From: a virus
DNA length: 23,767 nt
Strand: one strand, 5' to 3'
Virus record (IMG/VR): IMGVR_UViG_3300007523_000090
Span: 1 to 23,767 of that record
A program made the position numbers and the translations under genes. Below are positions 1 through 8,186 of the stretch, piece by piece. The notes under the pieces are model-generated. The model was not told where the DNA came from, ran no database searches, and saw only the letters and a program-made list of their open reading frames with translations. Numbering within the stretch: position 1 is the first letter of the stretch; each line of letters begins with the position of its first letter.

Positions 1-804
1 GGGCCGGTCAAGGCTGTCAAGACCCCCATGAAAGTCCGGGGTGTCCTAGCTTGGGCGGGCCTTGGCGCAATGGCCGAAGACGCTCACCGGCTCGGCACGG
101 GCGAGCCTATCACCAACCCCCACGGCGCGGAGCCGGGCAACATCCTTGATGACTCCGACGACGCCCCCGCCCGAGTGGTCGCCAAGGGCGGCTGGACGTC
201 TAAGCGTTCGCGCGATGCTTCCCAACGCCTCGCCGAGTTCGAAGCCTTCAAGACTGGCGGGACCGTGATTGAAAAGCCCGGACCGCTTGCAGCACCGCCG
301 GTCGAAGAGCAACTCCAACGGTTGCTCAAACGATGGAAGGCCCACGGTCTTGACAAGACCGAGTCTGACAAGCAAGTTCAGCACCTAATCCGGTCGAACG
401 ACTTTAGAAAGGCGGTGTCTGTGATGGAAAACATGATCGAAGCGATGAACCCCCCGCGAAACTTTGTCCCCTTTGGGCCGGTCCACGGCGCATGGGTCAA
501 GGCCCGCAACGGCGAGGCCACCCAGTACTGGAAAGCCGGCAAGCTGTTTACACCGGCCGTCTTCGGCGAGCAGTTTCTCGGCGAGTTCAACCCGGCCGAC
601 CTCGTCAAGACGAGCGCGGTCGAGGGCAACGACATCTCGACCGAGACCCCCATTGGCGAGGTCGTGGACACGGGCGTCGTCGAAGAGGCCGAGCGTCGGG
701 AGGCACAGCCACACACGCGCGATCTTCGCGAGATCCCCGTGCTCGACGGGACGTTGCTGCAAGACATGTACAGCGTGAACGGCGGCGGCGCTTTTCGTTC
801 ATAG
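1..804 (+). CDS. Uncharacterised head-module protein, 5' end probably outside the window
   Basis: The reading frame is open from base 1 to the TAG... stop region at 802-804. The first ATG in the window is at 28 and would give 258 residues, but no convincing Shine-Dalgarno site precedes it, so the true start may lie upstream. I do not recognise a family. The product is hydrophilic, has a charged, probably helical middle (about residues 95-145 from the ATG) and an acidic C-terminal third. It sits directly upstream of the portal gene, where terminase or small packaging-related genes normally lie, so a packaging or head role is plausible from position only. Its stop is 10 bases before the portal start, which fits co-transcription. 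I see no terminase ATPase or nuclease motifs in the visible part. Confidence 0.6.
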   Translation, partial: GPVKAVKTPMKVRGVLAWAGLGAMAEDAHRLGTGEPITNPHGAEPGNILDDSDDAPARVVAKGGWTSKRSRDASQRLAEFEAFKTGGTVIEKPGPLAAPPVEEQLQRLLKRWKAHGLDKTESDKQVQHLIRSNDFRKAVSVMENMIEAMNPPRNFVPFGPVHGAWVKARNGEATQYWKAGKLFTPAVFGEQFLGEFNPADLVKTSAVEGNDISTETPIGEVVDTGVVEEAERREAQPHTRDLREIPVLDGTLLQDMYSVNGGGAFRS

Positions 805-814
805 GGGGTAAACC

Positions 815-2593
815 ATGGCAATCGCCGATCGTTTACGGGACACCGCAGCCCGCGTCGGCGGTGTCCTTGGGTCCGTCGTCAAGGAGGGGGTCACGGCGTT
901 TTCAAACGCCCGCGCCCCCGCACCCCTGCCGATGCACCCCGCGTCAAAAAGCATTGACCAGCACCTAAGAGAGGTTGAGGGGATGCCCCTTGACCTGCTG
1001 ACCAAGGGCAAAAAGGGCGAGGGAACCCCGCGCGGAGCGGAGTTCAACCCGCTTGAGGCTTACGGCCGGGTCACCTCCGACGCGGCGATGTCGGACCTCC
1101 ACCCCGGCACTTGGGATATGTCGTTCCACACGTTGGATCGACTCTCCCGGCTGTCGATCCCGGCGATCGTGATCAACCACCAGATTGACGAGATCGCGGA
1201 GTTTTGTACTCCACAGACCAACCCTTACACGTTCGGGTTCCGCGTCACGCTTGACGACGACGAAAAAGAGCCAACCGCCAAGCAAAAAAAGCGGATGGAG
1301 GAAATAACCAAGGTCCTTAACAACCCGGCCGGCCAGCATCAGGACGGCGGGCTTGAGGGCTTTACCCGGCGCGTGATGCGGGACTCGCTCAGGTATGACG
1401 CTTGTGCCGTCGAGGTGCTCAAAGACCGGTCGGGCGCGCCGATCGGGATGGTCGCGTACGACGCGAAGACGATCCGCCGCCGCGAACCGACCAACGACTA
1501 CATGTCGACCGGCCGCTGGGGCGAAGACTCGGGCTATGTCCAATGGATCGATCAACGCGTCTGGGCCGACTGGGACGGCGACGAGTTTTTATACGGCGTG
1601 CGCCGACCCCGCACCGACAACGACGCTTTCAACTACGGCTTCCCCGAGATGGAAGAGATTCAAACGGTGCTCACGTCCTTCGCCCGCAGCGAGAACTACA
1701 ACACCGTGAACTTCACGTCTGGGATCCACGCGTCGACGATCCTCGGCATCGTGTCTTCGATGGACACGGAGGCGTTTACCGCCTACCGCCGGATGTTTGA
1801 GGCCAACTTCTCGGCGGCGGCACAAAAGCGGCGTCTCCCGATGATCCAGCTCGACCCCGAGTTGAAAGAGGACCTGAAAGCGGTCAACCTCGGTCACAGC
1901 AACCGGGACATGGAGTACTCGAACTGGATGAACTATCAGATCAAACTGATCTGCGCGATCTACGGCGTTGACCCCGCCGCGGCCGTCGGGATGGTCTTCG
2001 GCAACGAGGGGCAATCCTCTTCGCTCGGCGGGACCGGGCCGGGCGACCGATACTTGCAATCGAAAGCACACGGGATCCGGACCAAGCTTCGTTGGTACAG
2101 CGCCTATCTCACGCGGTTCGTCAAGCTGTTCGACCCGGAGATGAAATGCACCTTCGGCGGCTTTGACTCTATATCTGAGCAAGACAAGCTCGACATGGAC
2201 ATCAAGCAACTAAACGGCTTCGTGACCGTCAACGAGATTCGCACCCGTTACGACCTCCCGGCTATCGAGGGCGCTGCGGGTGACGTAATCGCCAATCCCT
2301 ATGTCTCGCAAGTCCAGCAAATGGAAGCATCTATGGCGCAAGGCGGCGACGACGGTATGGGCGGCGGGGGTGGCATGGGCGACGACGAGCTGCAAGCGTC
2401 TTTCTCGCGGGACCTCTACCTCCCGCGCGGCGGCAACATTGACTCCATCACCAAAGCGGTCGCGCGGCGGTATGAGGAAGGGTTTAGGCGGGGCCTCGTC
2501 ACCCGGCCGGCCGATTGGAAGCCGGGCAAGCCGCTTGGTATCGTTCATCGGGGCCGTAACCGCGAGCCCGTGCTCGTCTCAATCCGGGTTTAA
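815..2593 (+). CDS. Phage portal protein
   Basis: The 592-residue product has the expected size of a portal subunit, the dodecameric ring at the capsid vertex through which DNA is packaged and to which the tail attaches. The segment around residues 105-130, with the pattern SIPAIVINHQIDEIAEF, resembles the start of the portal clip/wing core where many portals have 'I.a.i..r.d.v..f'. A long alpha/beta core follows, then a Gly/Asp/Met-rich linker (about residues 507-528) and a basic tail. ATG at 815 follows an AGGGGG Shine-Dalgarno site at 805-810. Position before a MuF-type protein, protease and capsid gene supports the call. The exact portal subfamily is not clear to me. Confidence 0.85.
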   Translation: MAIADRLRDTAARVGGVLGSVVKEGVTAFSNARAPAPLPMHPASKSIDQHLREVEGMPLDLLTKGKKGEGTPRGAEFNPLEAYGRVTSDAAMSDLHPGTWDMSFHTLDRLSRLSIPAIVINHQIDEIAEFCTPQTNPYTFGFRVTLDDDEKEPTAKQKKRMEEITKVLNNPAGQHQDGGLEGFTRRVMRDSLRYDACAVEVLKDRSGAPIGMVAYDAKTIRRREPTNDYMSTGRWGEDSGYVQWIDQRVWADWDGDEFLYGVRRPRTDNDAFNYGFPEMEEIQTVLTSFARSENYNTVNFTSGIHASTILGIVSSMDTEAFTAYRRMFEANFSAAAQKRRLPMIQLDPELKEDLKAVNLGHSNRDMEYSNWMNYQIKLICAIYGVDPAAAVGMVFGNEGQSSSLGGTGPGDRYLQSKAHGIRTKLRWYSAYLTRFVKLFDPEMKCTFGGFDSISEQDKLDMDIKQLNGFVTVNEIRTRYDLPAIEGAAGDVIANPYVSQVQQMEASMAQGGDDGMGGGGGMGDDELQASFSRDLYLPRGGNIDSITKAVARRYEEGFRRGLVTRPADWKPGKPLGIVHRGRNREPVLVSIRV

Positions 2594-2602
2594 GGGGGAA
2601 AC

Positions 2603-2854
2603 GTGCAAATCCAAATAGTCGAAGACACGCCCGGGGAGATTCAGGCGCTGACCGCTCAAGAGATAGTCGCCAAGCTCTACATTGGGATGACCCGCGCGAG
2701 CGAGCAGCTATTAAAGGGGCACGCGGAGCGGGGCGGCGAGATTGACGCGCTCGAAACGTTGCGCGTGGACTTGCACAAAGGGTTCGAGGCCCGCCTTGAA
2801 GCAATCCGAGCCGGGTTGATCAAGGACTTGGGCGACGGCGCAGAGGGGGCGTAA
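2603..2854 (+). CDS. Small helical protein between portal and kinase
   Basis: This 83-residue protein starts with GTG at 2603, supported by AAGGGGG just upstream (2592-2598), and its TAA stop overlaps the ATG of the next gene (TAATG), so the two are translationally coupled. The sequence is dominated by amphipathic helix with heptad-like spacing and no cysteines. I do not recognise a family. Because it is coupled to the zeta-toxin-like kinase gene it could be that kinase's partner, for example an antitoxin-like or chaperone role. It could equally be a small head protein. Only position and coupling support any role. Confidence 0.65.
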   Translation: MQIQIVEDTPGEIQALTAQEIVAKLYIGMTRASEQLLKGHAERGGEIDALETLRVDLHKGFEARLEAIRAGLIKDLGDGAEGA

Positions 2855-3834
2855 TGTACGCGCTCGCGACTCTTGCCGGTTGGGACCACGTCCAAAAAGC
2901 CAAGTATCTCTCGAAAAAGTGGGCGAACGGCTCTTGGCAGTACACTTACGCCAAGCCGGCCGCGGGGGATAAGCCGAAGGCCAAGCCCTCGGCAGTCCCG
3001 GCGAAACCTAAGAGCTACACGCTGACCCCCGGCGGACTTCCCGGCGGCGAGACGTGGAAGCATCACTTCTCGGGACACCCCGACGGCGGCGGACAGCCGA
3101 CAAAAGAGCGGGCGGCTGTCCACGCCGAGATCGTCAAGCGGGCGCTAGAAGCGAGCCCGGGGGAAGCAAAGGGCAAGCCCACGCTCTACCTTATGCAAGG
3201 CGGCTCGGGTGCGGGTAAAAGTTCGATCCTTCGGCGCATGGGTCTCGGTGACGGCGCCGTGATCGTCAACAACGACGACGTCAAGGTGGAACTGCCGGAG
3301 TTCAAAAAGTATCTCGACGACCCCGCGGGCAAGGTCCCTGCAAACGCCTCGTCTGACGTCCACGGCGAAAGTTCGTTTGTGATGAAACAGATCCGGGAGG
3401 CGGCTATTAAGGGCCGGCGAGATATCATTTACGACTCGAACCTAAACAACGTCGGGATCGCGCGGAACATGATCGACCGGTTCAAAAAGTTGGGATACAA
3501 CATACACCTAATCACGGTCCACGCGGATTCTAAAACGGCGCTTCAACGGGTCGCTGACCGTCACGTCAAGACCGGCCGAGGCGTGCCAGAGTGGGCTGTC
3601 CAGTCGTCGTTGCGGGACATGCCGGGGGCGTTCCGGGGTATCAAAGACCTCGTCGACAACTATGATCTTTATACGACGACGGCAGACGAGAAGTCGGTCA
3701 CCGACCCGATGACGGGCAAGACAGACGTCACGACCGTTCGCCATATCGCGGCCGCTCGCACCGACGCCGGAACGGGCCACCGGAAAGAGGACATCTTACA
3801 CCCGGCGCTTAACGCTAGGATCGTGGGCGCGTAA
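2854..3834 (+). CDS. Zeta-toxin-like P-loop kinase with short aromatic N-terminal tag
   Basis: The 326-residue product has three parts. Residues 1-35 include a K-rich segment followed by G-W-Y-Y (KKWANGSWQYTYAKP), similar to the aromatic tag of the proteins at 9227, 11017 and 11676. Residues about 36-105 are a Lys/Pro/Gly-rich linker. Residues about 108-310 are a zeta-toxin/PezT-type kinase domain: Walker A GGSGAGKS at 116-123, the NNDD motif at 139-142 (expected catalytic Asp region), VHGESS at 169-174, and the TGRGVP segment at 240-245 that carries a conserved Arg in the family. Known zeta toxins phosphorylate UDP-N-acetylglucosamine and block cell-wall synthesis; whether this one does is inferred. 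It is coupled by TAATG overlaps to both neighbours, which places it firmly in the head operon. No recognisable epsilon antitoxin is present. Confidence 0.82.
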   Translation: MYALATLAGWDHVQKAKYLSKKWANGSWQYTYAKPAAGDKPKAKPSAVPAKPKSYTLTPGGLPGGETWKHHFSGHPDGGGQPTKERAAVHAEIVKRALEASPGEAKGKPTLYLMQGGSGAGKSSILRRMGLGDGAVIVNNDDVKVELPEFKKYLDDPAGKVPANASSDVHGESSFVMKQIREAAIKGRRDIIYDSNLNNVGIARNMIDRFKKLGYNIHLITVHADSKTALQRVADRHVKTGRGVPEWAVQSSLRDMPGAFRGIKDLVDNYDLYTTTADEKSVTDPMTGKTDVTTVRHIAAARTDAGTGHRKEDILHPALNARIVGA

Positions 3835-4544
3835 TGTTTGATCTCGACCTCGCGGCGGACCAAGTCGCGGCCCACCTACGGGAAAACTACCTCCACGGCG
3901 TAGTCAGCGGGCTGGCCGAGTGGAACGTGAGCCCGGCCGAGTTACCAACGTTGCTCGGCCTCATGTATGCCGATGGGATCGGCTCGCCCCGCTGGACTCT
4001 CGCGCGGTGGGTCCGCCGTCTCGCCGATTGGATCGAAGACCGGGCCGGGTTGGAAAAAGCCGTCAAGATAACCCCCGGCGTGACGGCGTCGAAGGCATTT
4101 CCGAACTGGCTCAAGCCGCCCGAGTTGGAGGCGTGGACTTTCGCGCGCGAGCGGGCTGGTCTTCGTATCGAAGGGCTCGCGGACTCAATGCGAGCCCGGT
4201 TGCGGTCTGTGATGGCGGACGCGATCTCGGCAAACCGGCCGCGGGCCGAGACGGTTAAAATCGTCACAGAGCGGATGGAGAAAGCGTTTATCGGGGCCGG
4301 CAAAGACTGGGAACGAATCGCCGTCACCGAGTTGGCGGCGGCGTTCAACGAGGGGGTCGTCACGGCCTCGGCTCAAAAGGGCGTCAAGCTGTACAGGGTC
4401 CGGACGAATACCGACGCGTGCCATGTTTGCAAAGACGTTTATGACGGCAAGACTTTTACACCGGCGGAGCTGATCAAAGTCATGCCCCCGATACTACACC
4501 CCCGGTGCAGGTGCGTCGTGATTCCGCAAAACCTGAAAAAGTAG
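3834..4544 (+). CDS. Minor head protein, phage Mu F / SPP1 gp7 family
   Basis: The 236-residue product ends in the signature MuF C-terminal region: DACHVC at 195-199 followed by PILHPRCRC at 219-227. Cys196, Cys199, His222, Cys225 and Cys227 form the likely metal-binding cluster. Proteins of this family sit inside the head near the portal and help head assembly or DNA delivery. The N-terminal 180 residues are helical and basic. ATG at 3834 shares its A with the preceding gene's stop. The protein ends just after the MuF motif, so it does not carry the C-terminal toxin domain seen on some MuF proteins. The toxin-like domain is instead in the separate, coupled upstream gene. Confidence 0.88.
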   Translation: MFDLDLAADQVAAHLRENYLHGVVSGLAEWNVSPAELPTLLGLMYADGIGSPRWTLARWVRRLADWIEDRAGLEKAVKITPGVTASKAFPNWLKPPELEAWTFARERAGLRIEGLADSMRARLRSVMADAISANRPRAETVKIVTERMEKAFIGAGKDWERIAVTELAAAFNEGVVTASAQKGVKLYRVRTNTDACHVCKDVYDGKTFTPAELIKVMPPILHPRCRCVVIPQNLKK

Positions 4545-4556
4545 CTGTCGAACGAA

Positions 4557-4589
4557 CACCCGTTTATTTGACGTCAAGAAAACGGGGTG
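4557..4589 (+). promoter_or_regulatory. Nested dyad in the gap before the protease gene
   Basis: The 58-base gap between the MuF-like and protease genes contains an imperfect inverted repeat: CACCCGTTT at 4557-4565 against AAACGGGGTG at 4580-4589, with one extra G. It encloses the perfect palindrome TTGACGTCAA at 4568-4577. The G-run at 4584-4587 could alternatively pair with CCCC at 4599-4602, directly before the ATG at 4603, which would hide the start. There is no T-tract, so it is not an obvious terminator. It could be an RNA element controlling protease translation or a protein-binding site. No clear Shine-Dalgarno site is visible for the protease gene. Confidence 0.3.
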
Positions 4590-4602
4590 ATTACCTCGCC
4601 CC

Positions 4603-5406
4603 ATGCTGACGCACGACACCATTTCAAGTTTTACACCCGGTCTGGCACCGCTCATGAAGGGCGGGCAGATTGAGCGCGGGCTTATCCGGGGAATCGCGAC
4701 GTCGGAACGCGTCGACTTGCAGGGCGAGATCCTCAAGCGCGACGGCGCGAATACACTGCCGTTTCTTGGCGATCTGGCCAAGGGCGGAGACGAGGCCAAC
4801 ACGGGCGCAATCACGCTTGAGCACCCGGCCGGGGTTTTCAATCCGATCGGCGAGCCGGTGGAGTTGGAAAAGGGCGTAAGCCCAGCCGGCGACAAGTGTT
4901 ATTTCATGGTTGCGAAGCTTTGGGTTGACGAGGACGATCTCGCGCTTAAAACGTGGGAAAAAGTCCTTGCTATTCAAAAAGCCTCAAAGCGGGTCCGCCT
5001 CGGATTCTCGGTCGAGGGGCGTGCCGACAAGCGCAACACGACCAACCGCAAAATCATCGACGAGTGGACGTGGGTAAACACGGTCGTCACGGGCGCCCCA
5101 CGCAATCGTGACGCGTTTTTCGACCCGATCCTCGCGTCACTCAACGCGTCGCCCGCTGGCCGGATGGCACTGGCCAAGGCCATGAGCGAAATGCAGCTTC
5201 CGGTCCCGGTCGACATTTCACCCTCTCTCGGGCCGGGTCAAGGTGACGTCAACGGCGTCCCCGTCGGCAAAGCGCTTGAGCTGGGCTATCTGTGCGAAAA
5301 GTTGGGCCTAAGCGAGCTAGACCTCACGGTGGGGTCGGCACTCAAGGGCTCCGCCTCATGGGCGGAAGTGCTCCGCAACATCCTGCTCCGCGTCGCGGGC
5401 AAATAA
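4603..5406 (+). CDS. Capsid maturation (prohead) serine protease
   Basis: The 267-residue product shows the pattern of phage prohead proteases, which cut scaffold and capsid N-termini during head maturation. The N-terminal IATSERVDLQGEIL (31-44) matches the family's 'vDlqGE' strand. His74 in LEHP is the candidate catalytic His, and Ser136 in GFSVEG the candidate nucleophile. The family resemblance is to XkdF/HK97-type (herpesvirus-assemblin-like) proteases. The C-terminal part (about 170-267) lies outside the protease core and may be scaffold-like. The position immediately before a scaffold-like gene and the major capsid gene supports this. The start is the first ATG after the gap. The Shine-Dalgarno site is weak, so start confidence is moderate. 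Confidence 0.85.
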   Translation: MLTHDTISSFTPGLAPLMKGGQIERGLIRGIATSERVDLQGEILKRDGANTLPFLGDLAKGGDEANTGAITLEHPAGVFNPIGEPVELEKGVSPAGDKCYFMVAKLWVDEDDLALKTWEKVLAIQKASKRVRLGFSVEGRADKRNTTNRKIIDEWTWVNTVVTGAPRNRDAFFDPILASLNASPAGRMALAKAMSEMQLPVPVDISPSLGPGQGDVNGVPVGKALELGYLCEKLGLSELDLTVGSALKGSASWAEVLRNILLRVAGK

Positions 5407-5420
5407 GAGGAGAAAGAACT

Positions 5421-6119
5421 ATGAGCAAGGCATCGGAGCTTCGCGCTCGACTCAAGAACGTTGGAATGGAAAGCGCAGACATTGACCGCATCGTCAAAGG
5501 CGAGATCGCCGCCGGCAACGCGACCGACGACGGCGTTTCCGGGTCCGTCCCGATCCAGCTCATTATCGACGCCGCCGAGAGCCTTCGGGCTTTCGGGCCG
5601 GGTGACGCGCCTCAGACGGCAGCGGGGATCATGAAGGGCGGGGCCGCTCTCCCGGAAGAGGTCTCCGACATGTTGCGCGCAGCGTGCGCGAACTCCGAGG
5701 CAACGGTTGAGTACCAAAACGAAGTCATGCCGCTGATCGCCAAGGGCGTGATGGCGCAGGGCACCGTGATCGAGGCTCTCGTCGACGCGGTCGCCGGCCT
5801 CGAAATGATCGTCAAGGGCATGGCTGATCGGCTCTCGGAGCCGGTTGCACCCCGCGGCGTGACCCCCGGCGCCCGCCCGGTGAACCACCCGAGCGACCTC
5901 GCCAAAGGTGGAGCCGCCCCCGCGCGCACTATGCCCGCCCCGGTGTTGGTCACACGCGACCAACTTCACACGGCCCTTCGTCGCGAGCAGGACAAGGCCA
6001 TCAGCAAGGGCGGCGACGCGGACGACATTGAGCACCTCGGCCGTGCAATCAGCGCGGTTGAAAGCTCGCAGATGACCGTCCCGCAGATCCTCAAGCAGTT
6101 CGACATCAGCCTCGGCTAA
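5421..6119 (+). CDS. Scaffold-like protein upstream of major capsid gene
   Basis: I place the start at ATG 5421 because it follows an excellent AGGAGAAAG Shine-Dalgarno site (5408-5416). The frame is open further upstream but overlaps the protease gene. The 232-residue product is mostly helical, with a central predicted helix-rich part (about 45-145), a Pro/Ala/Gly-rich linker (about 145-180) and a charged C-terminal helix ending FDISLG. Its size, helicity and slot between protease and major capsid protein are typical of scaffolding proteins, which template the procapsid and are removed by the protease. I see no sequence signature that proves this. A decoration or capsid-accessory protein is the main alternative. 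Confidence 0.6.
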   Translation: MSKASELRARLKNVGMESADIDRIVKGEIAAGNATDDGVSGSVPIQLIIDAAESLRAFGPGDAPQTAAGIMKGGAALPEEVSDMLRAACANSEATVEYQNEVMPLIAKGVMAQGTVIEALVDAVAGLEMIVKGMADRLSEPVAPRGVTPGARPVNHPSDLAKGGAAPARTMPAPVLVTRDQLHTALRREQDKAISKGGDADDIEHLGRAISAVESSQMTVPQILKQFDISLG

Positions 6120-6178
6120 TCCGCCGCCGCGCAACCTGAAACGAAACCGCCGTGACCCGGCATCAAGGAGAAGAACAT

Positions 6179-7609
6179 ATGTCTAGAATCTCACTGCATA
6201 TGGCGAACGGTGGCACACAGCGTTCGTCGAAGGTCGACCAAGTCCTTAACGAGTACGAGGGGACCTCCATCGAGAAGGCCGAGGGCCTCGCGTATTCGCC
6301 GGACCAGAACTTTTCGGGCGCTCCGAGCCTCTCGCCTCTGACGACCCAATCGATTCAGGGAACGCTCGTCGATGAGACTTTCAAGAGCCGCGCCCTCTGG
6401 TTGTGGCCTCGTCTGAACAAGACCAAGATGAACAACAACCTGAGCCATGAGGCAACGGTTGTGAAGTCGCTCGGTTCGCCGGTGGACCCGTTCTTTTCCG
6501 AGGGCGGCGTTAACGCCTTCTCCGAGGCCGAGTTCGACCGCATCACGACCCGCGCGAAGTTCATTTCGGAGAATATCGAGGTTCCCGACACCGCGGCGAT
6601 CATCCGTGGCGGTCTCGACGGCAATAACAGCGCGCTGGAGACTCGCACCCGGCTCGGCATCAAGAACATGCTGGGCTTCATGGAGCGTTGGCTTATCGAG
6701 GGCGATAGTGACGTCTCGACGTTGCAGATCGACGGCTTCCGCAAGGGCGTTCTGGCGCGCGGCGTCGTCGTCGACCTCAAGGGCCGCGCGCCCAACTCGG
6801 AGGACATCGAGAACGTCGTCGGCGAGCTTCAGGCGGACGGCCGCCACGCGATGGATCTGGAAGCCTTCACCGACCCCCGCGTTAAGCGCGTGCTCACGAC
6901 CCTCGACGCGGCCTCTGGCCGTTATCCGAAGGATCGGGGTGGCGTCGTGTCGCGTATCGGCGGACCCTCGGACGTCATTTTGACGACCGAGACCGGCGAG
7001 GCCCCCGTCTATTCGATGCAGCTCATTGGTATGCAGGACAGTTACGCGGCGGCGGGTCTCGGCGACGGCAAGCCCACCGTGGCCGCCTCTGGCGTGGCGG
7101 CTGTTAGTGCTGACGCGCTTTCCCGCTTCTCCGCCACCGACGTCGGCGAGTACGACTACGTAGTCGTGCCCGTAGGCGACAAGGGCGTTGGCGCCCCGAT
7201 CGCATACTCGGCCGTGACGATCGGCTCGGGCGAGAAAGCGGTCTTTACGCTCGCCGATGCGGCCGTCTCCGCGACGAAGAACACCACGGGGATGGTGCGC
7301 TACTATCGTCTATATCGAACCGAAGCGGACGGCACGCTTACGGGCTACATCGGGCAGTTCACCCGCGCAGCTTTCGGGGTCAACACGACCATCACGGACC
7401 TAAACGTCCGTCGGCCGTTCAAGCGTCCGATCTTCATCGGGGAGTTCAACACCGACACGGTCGAGTGGTTGCAGGTGCAGGATATGATCCGTCGCCCGCT
7501 CGCCCAGACGCAGACGAGCATCCCGTTCATGCTTCAGGTCTGGGGCAATCTGTTCTTCAAGCAAGCCCAAAAATGGGCCATCATCGACAACTGCGCCATT
7601 AAGGCGTAA
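6179..7609 (+). CDS. Major capsid protein with an inserted beta domain
   Basis: I chose ATG 6179, which follows AAGGAG at 6165-6170. A GTG at 6152 in frame lacks such a site. The 476-residue product occupies the major-capsid slot and has a long N-terminal arm with the segment PLTTQSIQG at 53-61. It then has a helix/strand pattern compatible with the HK97 fold, including a spine-like helix near NMLGFMERWL. Residues about 295-400 look like a separate Ala/Val/Thr-rich beta domain (strands such as YDYVVVPVGD, VFTLADA and YYRLYRTEADG), probably an immunoglobulin- or fibronectin-like surface insertion. The C-terminus resumes the capsid core. A hairpin with a short T-run follows the gene, as is common after highly expressed capsid genes. 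Confidence 0.85.
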   Translation: MSRISLHMANGGTQRSSKVDQVLNEYEGTSIEKAEGLAYSPDQNFSGAPSLSPLTTQSIQGTLVDETFKSRALWLWPRLNKTKMNNNLSHEATVVKSLGSPVDPFFSEGGVNAFSEAEFDRITTRAKFISENIEVPDTAAIIRGGLDGNNSALETRTRLGIKNMLGFMERWLIEGDSDVSTLQIDGFRKGVLARGVVVDLKGRAPNSEDIENVVGELQADGRHAMDLEAFTDPRVKRVLTTLDAASGRYPKDRGGVVSRIGGPSDVILTTETGEAPVYSMQLIGMQDSYAAAGLGDGKPTVAASGVAAVSADALSRFSATDVGEYDYVVVPVGDKGVGAPIAYSAVTIGSGEKAVFTLADAAVSATKNTTGMVRYYRLYRTEADGTLTGYIGQFTRAAFGVNTTITDLNVRRPFKRPIFIGEFNTDTVEWLQVQDMIRRPLAQTQTSIPFMLQVWGNLFFKQAQKWAIIDNCAIKA

Positions 7610-7632
7610 GATTACAGCCATATTCGGCATGG

Positions 7633-7663
7633 GAGCCCGTAGCCGCAAGCTGCGGGCTCTTTT
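7633..7663 (+). terminator. Hairpin with short T-run after capsid gene
   Basis: GAGCCCGTAGC at 7633-7643 pairs with GCTGCGGGCTC at 7649-7659 (11 bp with one G-T wobble) around the loop CGCAA, followed by TTTT at 7660-7663. The T-run is short, so this is probably a partial terminator or attenuator and mRNA 3' stabiliser. It would raise capsid transcript relative to downstream neck and tail genes. It lies 24 bases after the capsid stop and before the Shine-Dalgarno site of the next gene. Confidence 0.7.
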
Positions 7664-7689
7664 ACTGTTGAGAACCAAGGAGAATCGAC

Positions 7690-8166
7690 ATGAGCGTGAT
7701 TAATCGTGACCCCACCGTTCCGTTGACCCCAGAGTCCGCAAGGCACTTCCAAAAGTACGACCCTATCGCGGGTAGCATGGTGCTGTTCGAGCGCGTGCAG
7801 CTAAGCGAGGAGGTGCGTGTAATGTCCCAGCGGGTCGTCCTGCCGCTCGGCCCGGACGCGGCCGCCGACCGCACGACTTTCTGGGTCTCGCCGGCTCTCC
7901 CGATTACTGTGACGGGCTTTCAGGTCGTCGCAGAGACTGCCATCACCGGGACGGGGGCGGTCGTCGACCTAGAGCTTATCGCGGGGGCCGTGGCCGTCGC
8001 GAACACGGCCGAACTGGTCGGCGCGGCCATTGCAGACGCCTTGTTCGCCGGCACCGTCGTCGCGGGCGCTATCCCCGCGGGATCCTTGCTCAAAGCCACG
8101 GTTACGACCGACACGGCGGCCGGCGGTCTCGGTCTCTGTGCGGTCCTGACCTACGTCTTCGCGTAA
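7690..8166 (+). CDS. Small beta-rich structural protein, possibly capsid decoration
   Basis: The 158-residue product begins with ATG 7690 after AAGGAG at 7677-7682. Apart from a polar N-terminal 60 residues it consists of alternating Val/Ala/Thr/Gly-rich strands, a composition typical of small phage beta-sandwich virion proteins. It follows the capsid gene and precedes a neck-like gene, the usual place for a head decoration or stabilising protein. I do not recognise a named family. The hydrophobic stretches are too interspersed with Thr/Gly and too strand-like to call membrane helices. Confidence 0.55.
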   Translation: MSVINRDPTVPLTPESARHFQKYDPIAGSMVLFERVQLSEEVRVMSQRVVLPLGPDAAADRTTFWVSPALPITVTGFQVVAETAITGTGAVVDLELIAGAVAVANTAELVGAAIADALFAGTVVAGAIPAGSLLKATVTTDTAAGGLGLCAVLTYVFA

Positions 8167-8186
8167 ACCTCAAGAGGGGCCGACCC

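Noticed and set aside
1589-2209. Long antisense frames under the portal and other large genes
   Set aside because: They mirror high-GC codon structure of the + genes, lack Shine-Dalgarno sites and show no recognisable protein features.
4390-4544. Possible C-terminal toxin domain on the MuF-like protein
   Set aside because: The protein ends about ten residues after the MuF motif, leaving no room for an effector domain.
5292-5420. Upstream extension of the scaffold-like gene
   Set aside because: It overlaps the protease gene and lacks the strong Shine-Dalgarno site that precedes ATG 5421.
6152-6178. GTG start nine codons before the capsid ATG
   Set aside because: No Shine-Dalgarno site precedes it, whereas AAGGAG precedes ATG 6179.
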